From the NCBI GenBank assembly GCA_020697295.1, contig JAJFBF010000022.1:1-53202 (forward strand): a DNA stretch of 53,202 nt, written 5' to 3'. This document shows, in pieces, positions 49,562 to 53,202 of this stretch. Origin of the DNA: Moraxellaceae bacterium (GTDB taxonomy: Bacteria; Pseudomonadota; Gammaproteobacteria; Pseudomonadales; Moraxellaceae). The notes under the pieces were generated by a model, which saw only the letters and a program-made list of their open reading frames with translations, did not search any database and was not told the origin of the DNA. Each line of letters starts with the position of its first letter. The stretch's first letter is position 1. The position numbers and the translations under genes are program-made.

Positions 49562-50746
49562 CTAGGCGTCCCGGTTGATGACAAGCAGGGCGATATCGTC
49601 CGGCACTTCCATTTCCCCATCCAGTTTCAGGGCGGCCGCGAGCGTGTCCACATCCTGAACTCCCTGCCCCGCGATGGCGAGCAGGTGGGCTTCTTTTTCT
49701 TCCATGCTGGAATCCGGCAAGACCTCCAGCACGCCATCCGACATGGCCACCAGGGTGAACCTGGGCTCCAGCGGCAGGACCACATCCTCGAAGGTGGCAT
49801 CGCTGAAGATGCCGACCGGCAGGCCGCGTCCCTCCAGCGCCCGGGCCTTCCCTCCCATGACCAGTATAGGCGGCGGGAAGTGCGCGCCGATGCAATATAC
49901 CAACCGGTTTTCCGCCAGATCGATCACGCCGCAGAACATGGCCAGGTGCTTGCCCATGCCCATGGAAATGAGCTCCTGATTGATGGCGGTCAGCAGGCGG
50001 GAGGGCGACAGGGCGTTGGTGGCGGTGCGTTTCTCGTAATGCCGCTGGATCCGGTTGGTCAAGGTCTTGAGGAACACCGTGACGAAGGCGCTGGAGGCGC
50101 CATGCCCCGACACGTCGGCCAGGTAGAAACCGATACGCTCGGGACCGATCCGGAAATAGTCGACGAAGTCACCGGAGAGATACAGGGATGGAATGATGCG
50201 ATGGCTGAAGCTGACGTCGTTGAAGACATGCGGCGTCGGCGGCAGCATGCGTCGCTGCACCCGGCGACCCGCCTCCTGGTCTTCCTCAAGAAGGTCGAGG
50301 CTGCGCTCCAGTTCGGCATTGGTCAGCTCGAGCTGCTCGCGGATCTGGCGGTTCTGCCGGAGCAGCTGCCCACGCTCGAGGGCGCGGCGCACGGAATGCT
50401 CCAGCACTTCCATCTCGATCAGGGGCTTGAACAGGTAATCCACGGCGCCGTTGCGCAGCGCGGTCACGACATCATTCATGCTGCCCTGGCCGGACACCAC
50501 GATGACCGGTGTTTCCGGCGACTCGGCATTCATGGCCTTGAGCACGTCAAGGCCGTCGAAAAGCGGCATGCGCAAATCGCAGATGACGAGGTCGGGGCGC
50601 TTGTTGCGGAAGACAGCGAGGCCCTCGTCGCCATTCCTGGCGGTGTCAACCTTGAAGCCGCTATCGCCAAGATAGACGGCAAGGCTTTCACGCACGACGG
50701 GCTCGTCATCGATGACGAGAACATGGCCTTGGGAGGGTTGAGACAT
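49562..50746 (-). CDS. Response regulator with SpoIIE/PP2C phosphatase domain (RssB-like)
   Basis: A 394-residue protein. The N-terminal receiver domain has the acidic pocket VIDDEP (Asp13, Asp14), the phospho-acceptor Asp57 in DLVICDLRMP, and VIVVSGQGSMNDVVTALRNG. A coiled-coil linker (about 125-165) connects to a PP2C/SpoIIE phosphatase with YFRIGPERIGFYLADVSGHG, ALEGRGLPVGIF and LVAMSDGVLEVL. No HATPase domain fits in its length, which sets it apart from the three-domain HsbR. Phosphorylation of the receiver should switch the phosphatase, which then acts on the STAS protein encoded next. The ATG at 50746 lacks a clear Shine-Dalgarno. It controls a partner-switching cascade towards a sigma factor not identified here. 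Confidence 0.9.
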   Translation of the reverse strand: MSQPSQGHVLVIDDEPVVRESLAVYLGDSGFKVDTARNGDEGLAVFRNKRPDLVICDLRMPLFDGLDVLKAMNAESPETPVIVVSGQGSMNDVVTALRNGAVDYLFKPLIEMEVLEHSVRRALERGQLLRQNRQIREQLELTNAELERSLDLLEEDQEAGRRVQRRMLPPTPHVFNDVSFSHRIIPSLYLSGDFVDYFRIGPERIGFYLADVSGHGASSAFVTVFLKTLTNRIQRHYEKRTATNALSPSRLLTAINQELISMGMGKHLAMFCGVIDLAENRLVYCIGAHFPPPILVMGGKARALEGRGLPVGIFSDATFEDVVLPLEPRFTLVAMSDGVLEVLPDSSMEEKEAHLLAIAGQGVQDVDTLAAALKLDGEMEVPDDIALLVINRDA

Positions 50747-50860
50747 ACGAGACTTGAGCGCCTGTGCTTCAAGGTGCGGCAACACTACTCCTCCCCCTAC
50801 CACCGCGCAAGACACGCCCGCGCGGCAGCCGGAAAGGCCAAGGATTGCGGCGCCAGGCCG

Positions 50861-51889
50861 TCATTCAGAAGGAGAGAGGGCGTCGGACTCCGGCCCGGAA
50901 GTGCCGTCGCCAGGTCCGGCTTCAGAGACGCCGGCCTCCGCCGGCTCGGCCGCCTCGCCCGCGCCGGGCCCGCCAGCCTCGGGAGCCGCCTCCGCGCCGG
51001 GCTCGTCGAACGACTCTTCCTCATCAAGGAAGGGGTCCGAATCCATCCGGCCGTCCTGGACAGCAAACTCGCGGCGCTGCAGGTAGAGGTCGCGAATGAA
51101 AAGATAGCGGTCGCCCTGCACGATATCTTCCACCTCCAGCAGATTGGCGCGCAGGTTCACGACATGGACGGCGGTCAGGCTGGCATTGAGCTCGTCGGCC
51201 AGCACATAGGTGGCGGGGTTCGAACCCACATCGGCGGCAAAGCCGGCGCCGTCGCGCACACTGCTCGGCCCCAGGAAGGGCAGGACCAGATACGGGCCGG
51301 AGGGCAGGCCCCACACCCCCAGGGTCTGGCCGAAGTCCTCGTCATTGCGGGCAATCCCGAGGATGGAAGACGCATCCACGAAGCCCACGAAGCCGAGGGT
51401 GGTGTTGACGAAAAAGCGGGCCCCGTCGCTGCCGGCGGCGCGGACCTTGCCCTGCAGCAGATCATTGACCAGCACCACCGGCATTTTCAGGTTGGCGAAA
51501 AAATTGGTGATGCCGGTGCGCAGGGGTCGCGGCGTGACCTTCTTGTACCCCTTGGCCACAGGCTTCAGGGCATAGCGATCAAGGCGGTCATTGAAGCCGA
51601 AAATGACGCGATTGAAGCCTTCCCAGGGATCGGGATTGGCGCCGGCAGCCGTCGGTGCACTGGAGGACGATACCCCTCCCGCCTCGGTCGGCAGCTCCGG
51701 CTCCATCGCCGGAGCCCCTGCCCCGCGAGCATCCGCACCCGGCTCCGGCACAGCGGAGACCGCGGAGGCCGGGACCGCTGCGGAGGTCGCCGCCACTGGC
51801 GGGTCGATGGCGGCAGCCTGCCCGCTGGCCTGCGCCAGGGCCGGCAAGGTGACCAGGGACAGCGCCAGCCACAAGCGATAATGATTCAT
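50861..51889 (-). CDS. mlaA: MlaA/VacJ-family outer-membrane lipid-asymmetry protein
   Basis: A 342-residue protein. The core of about 200 residues has the MlaA motifs NPDPWEGFNRVIFGFNDRLD, YKKVTPRPLRTGITNFFANL, FVNTTLGFVGFVDAS and DFGQTLGVWGLPSGPYLVLP. MlaA extracts phospholipids from the outer leaflet for the Mla pathway. The signal peptide (1-22, ALAQA) has no lipobox cysteine, so the protein would not be lipidated as in E. coli. About 55 low-complexity residues precede the core. The C-terminal 60 residues are very acidic and Ala/Glu/Pro rich. It precedes the rssB gene by 114 bases and follows the DoxX gene. Confidence 0.9.
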   Translation of the reverse strand: MNHYRLWLALSLVTLPALAQASGQAAAIDPPVAATSAAVPASAVSAVPEPGADARGAGAPAMEPELPTEAGGVSSSSAPTAAGANPDPWEGFNRVIFGFNDRLDRYALKPVAKGYKKVTPRPLRTGITNFFANLKMPVVLVNDLLQGKVRAAGSDGARFFVNTTLGFVGFVDASSILGIARNDEDFGQTLGVWGLPSGPYLVLPFLGPSSVRDGAGFAADVGSNPATYVLADELNASLTAVHVVNLRANLLEVEDIVQGDRYLFIRDLYLQRREFAVQDGRMDSDPFLDEEESFDEPGAEAAPEAGGPGAGEAAEPAEAGVSEAGPGDGTSGPESDALSPSE

Positions 51890-51947
51890 ACGAGACCCGC
51901 CAATCCGAAAGGCGGCCATTCTAGGCAGGCCGCCCTGCTGATGCCAA

Positions 51948-52463
51948 TCACGCCAGGCCATTGCGCCGGGCAATGAGGTGATCCAGGCTGAGCTTGCCCG
52001 GGCCCTGGCCGAGCAGCGCCAGCAGCATCAGGAAGTACAGGAGGGGCAGCTTGAAGTTGCCGAAGCCCTTGTCGCTGACGGCATAGCCCTGCCACAGCTC
52101 GCCCAGCGAACTCCACTCCGCCGGGAAGTGCACGGCAACGGCGGCCACGAAGGTCAGCACCATCAAGGCCGCCGCCACGTAACGGGTGCCCAGGCCCAGC
52201 ACCAGCAATACGCCACCCACCAGCTCAAGCCCGGTCGCCAGCGCCCAGTTCCACTCCACCGGCAATAATCCGAAGGGGAACGGAAAGCGGCCCTGCACAT
52301 CGGCAAACCAGTTGCTGCCCTGGTACTTGGCCCAGCCCGCCTCCATGAACTCGAAAGCGAGTATGAGGCGCAGGCAAAGCCCGGGCAGGAAGCCGCCCAG
52401 CCAGGTAAAGAGGTCACGCAGGCGCTCATCCCAGCGCAGGGCGGACAGCAGGAAACCGTTCAT
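51948..52463 (-). CDS. DoxX-family membrane protein
   Basis: A 171-residue protein with four predicted membrane helices and the DoxX pattern [19 protein letters not shown] (near 31-49), [19 protein letters not shown] and [13 protein letters not shown] ending ([16 protein letters not shown]). DoxX-type proteins often close bufferin/Hvf operons, where they go with DUF692 (MNIO) and DUF2063 proteins. AAGGAG lies six bases before the ATG at 52463. It sits 56 bases downstream of an hvfC/bufC-type gene, which supports that role over a thiosulfate-quinone oxidoreductase subunit. Confidence 0.86.
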   Translation of the reverse strand: MNGFLLSALRWDERLRDLFTWLGGFLPGLCLRLILAFEFMEAGWAKYQGSNWFADVQGRFPFPFGLLPVEWNWALATGLELVGGVLLVLGLGTRYVAAALMVLTFVAAVAVHFPAEWSSLGELWQGYAVSDKGFGNFKLPLLYFLMLLALLGQGPGKLSLDHLIARRNGLA

Positions 52464-52519
52464 GTGCAACTCCTTGTATCAAGTGCGGCTGCAAAAGGGC
52501 CGAAGGCTGGCGCCAGGGA

Positions 52520-53202
52520 CTATGCCGGGACGGGAGTATCGCAGCGAATGCCGAGAATGAGACCCTCCGCGCGCAATTCTTCCAGAAGGGCCGCCCCCGC
52601 CTCGACAAACGCGGCCACGCCTTCTTCCGGACAGCCGGTTTCCAGGGCCAGGCCCTGCAGGAGCGCCTGACCGGGCAAGGATGGCGCCTGCAGCAATACC
52701 TCCACCAGCCGGGCCACCAGCGGCGTGGCCTCGATCTGGTGCACCCGTCCGCCATCGTCACGCCAGAGGACAAGGCAACTGAGCTCGGCCGGTGGCTCCG
52801 CGGCAGGGGGCGAGGCGGGACTGAGGACATGCACGGGCCAGCGGTAGACCAGTGGCCAGACGGCACTCCTCAGCACGGGAATACCCCTGAGGAGATCACC
52901 CGACGCCAGGCAGGCAGGCTCCGGGGGCGTTTCAGCACAATCCGCCGCCAGCTCCGCCCATTCGTAATGCAGCAACTCTGTCGCCCAGGGCCGCGCCGCC
53001 AGCCACTCAGTGCGGGAAGACTCCAGCCAGCCCCTGAACTCCAGTGAGATATCCCGGAAATACGGGCTCTGCGCGCGATGCTCCCGGAAAAAGGCCTGCA
53101 GCAGCGCCTCCCATTCCGCGACCGCCAGGAGACTCTTCAGCACCGGATAGGCCGACTCGACAAACTCGCGCACATTATTGAAAAAAAGCTCGCGATAAAT
53201 CG
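52520..53202 (-). CDS. DUF2063 protein HvfC/BufC-like (5' truncated)
   Basis: At least 227 residues; the gene runs off the right edge, so its start is missing. The visible N-terminal part reads IYRELFFNNVREFVESAYPV, the hallmark of the DUF2063 putative DNA-binding domain, followed by WEALLQAFFREHRAQSPYF and ATELLHYEWAELA. In bufferin operons this family is the partner protein of the DUF692 multinuclear iron enzyme that modifies a cysteine-rich DUF2282 precursor to bind copper. The DUF692 and precursor genes would be expected just beyond 53202. The frame is open to the edge, so no start is assigned. Confidence 0.85.
   Translation of the reverse strand, partial: IYRELFFNNVREFVESAYPVLKSLLAVAEWEALLQAFFREHRAQSPYFRDISLEFRGWLESSRTEWLAARPWATELLHYEWAELAADCAETPPEPACLASGDLLRGIPVLRSAVWPLVYRWPVHVLSPASPPAAEPPAELSCLVLWRDDGGRVHQIEATPLVARLVEVLLQAPSLPGQALLQGLALETGCPEEGVAAFVEAGAALLEELRAEGLILGIRCDTPVPA

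Overview
The window is a high-GC chromosomal segment of a gammaproteobacterium, most probably in or near the Pseudomonadales. Several blocks match the gene order I remember from Pseudomonas: gcvR-bcp-tusA-bepA at the left, recC-recB-recD, dusA-tal-rssC-rssB-mlaA at the right, and a short PA1571-type gene in the middle. It holds 34 convincing protein genes. I see no rRNA, tRNA, insertion sequence, integrase or CRISPR array. Most long frames opposite the real genes are codon-bias shadows.

Layout. 1-3168: housekeeping (truncated gcvR, bcp, tusA, an M48 protease with TPR-type C-terminus). 3436-12257: a two-gene minus-strand operon made of a membrane-anchored protein of unknown family and a 2615-residue RTX protein with an N-terminal class-3-lipase-like domain. 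12745-20941: an alpha-dioxygenase-like haem protein with an extra C-terminal domain, a secreted di-haem cytochrome c of the MauG/CCP/RoxA type, and a divergent MalT-type LuxR regulator. 20951-22435: an ATP-NAD-kinase-like protein and a 55-residue PA1571-type gene with an unusual, apparently structured leader. 22662-28700: a TetR-adaptor-RND efflux operon with a double operator, and a divergent CecR-like regulator. 28878-30659: a secreted PI-PLC-like protein carrying lectin domains, followed by a short remnant of the end of a cecR-like gene. 30656-33507: an operon of YceI, nitronate monooxygenase, nitroreductase and thioesterase. 33718-38163: a PHA-synthase-like hydrolase, an HPP membrane protein, a DUF4124 protein and a ceramidase-like protein. 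38250-46614: recC-recB-recD, joined by ATGA overlaps. 46754-53202: dusA, tal, an RssB/RssC partner-switching pair, mlaA, a DoxX protein and a truncated hvfC/bufC. The last two are probably the end of a metal-buffering bufferin (MNIO) operon that continues past the right edge.

How the parts fit. The accessory genes between 3.4 and 31 kb have a recurring theme of lipids and secretion: an RTX lipase, a fatty-acid alpha-dioxygenase-like enzyme, a secreted oxygenase/peroxidase-type di-haem cytochrome, a PI-PLC with lectin domains and, further right, a ceramidase-like and a PHA-synthase-like protein. The best candidates for undescribed biology are the alpha-dioxygenase/di-haem/MalT locus, the unknown partner of the RTX lipase, and the three-way-junction-like leader at 22171-22235. 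All functions are inferred from motifs read by eye; no database search was possible.
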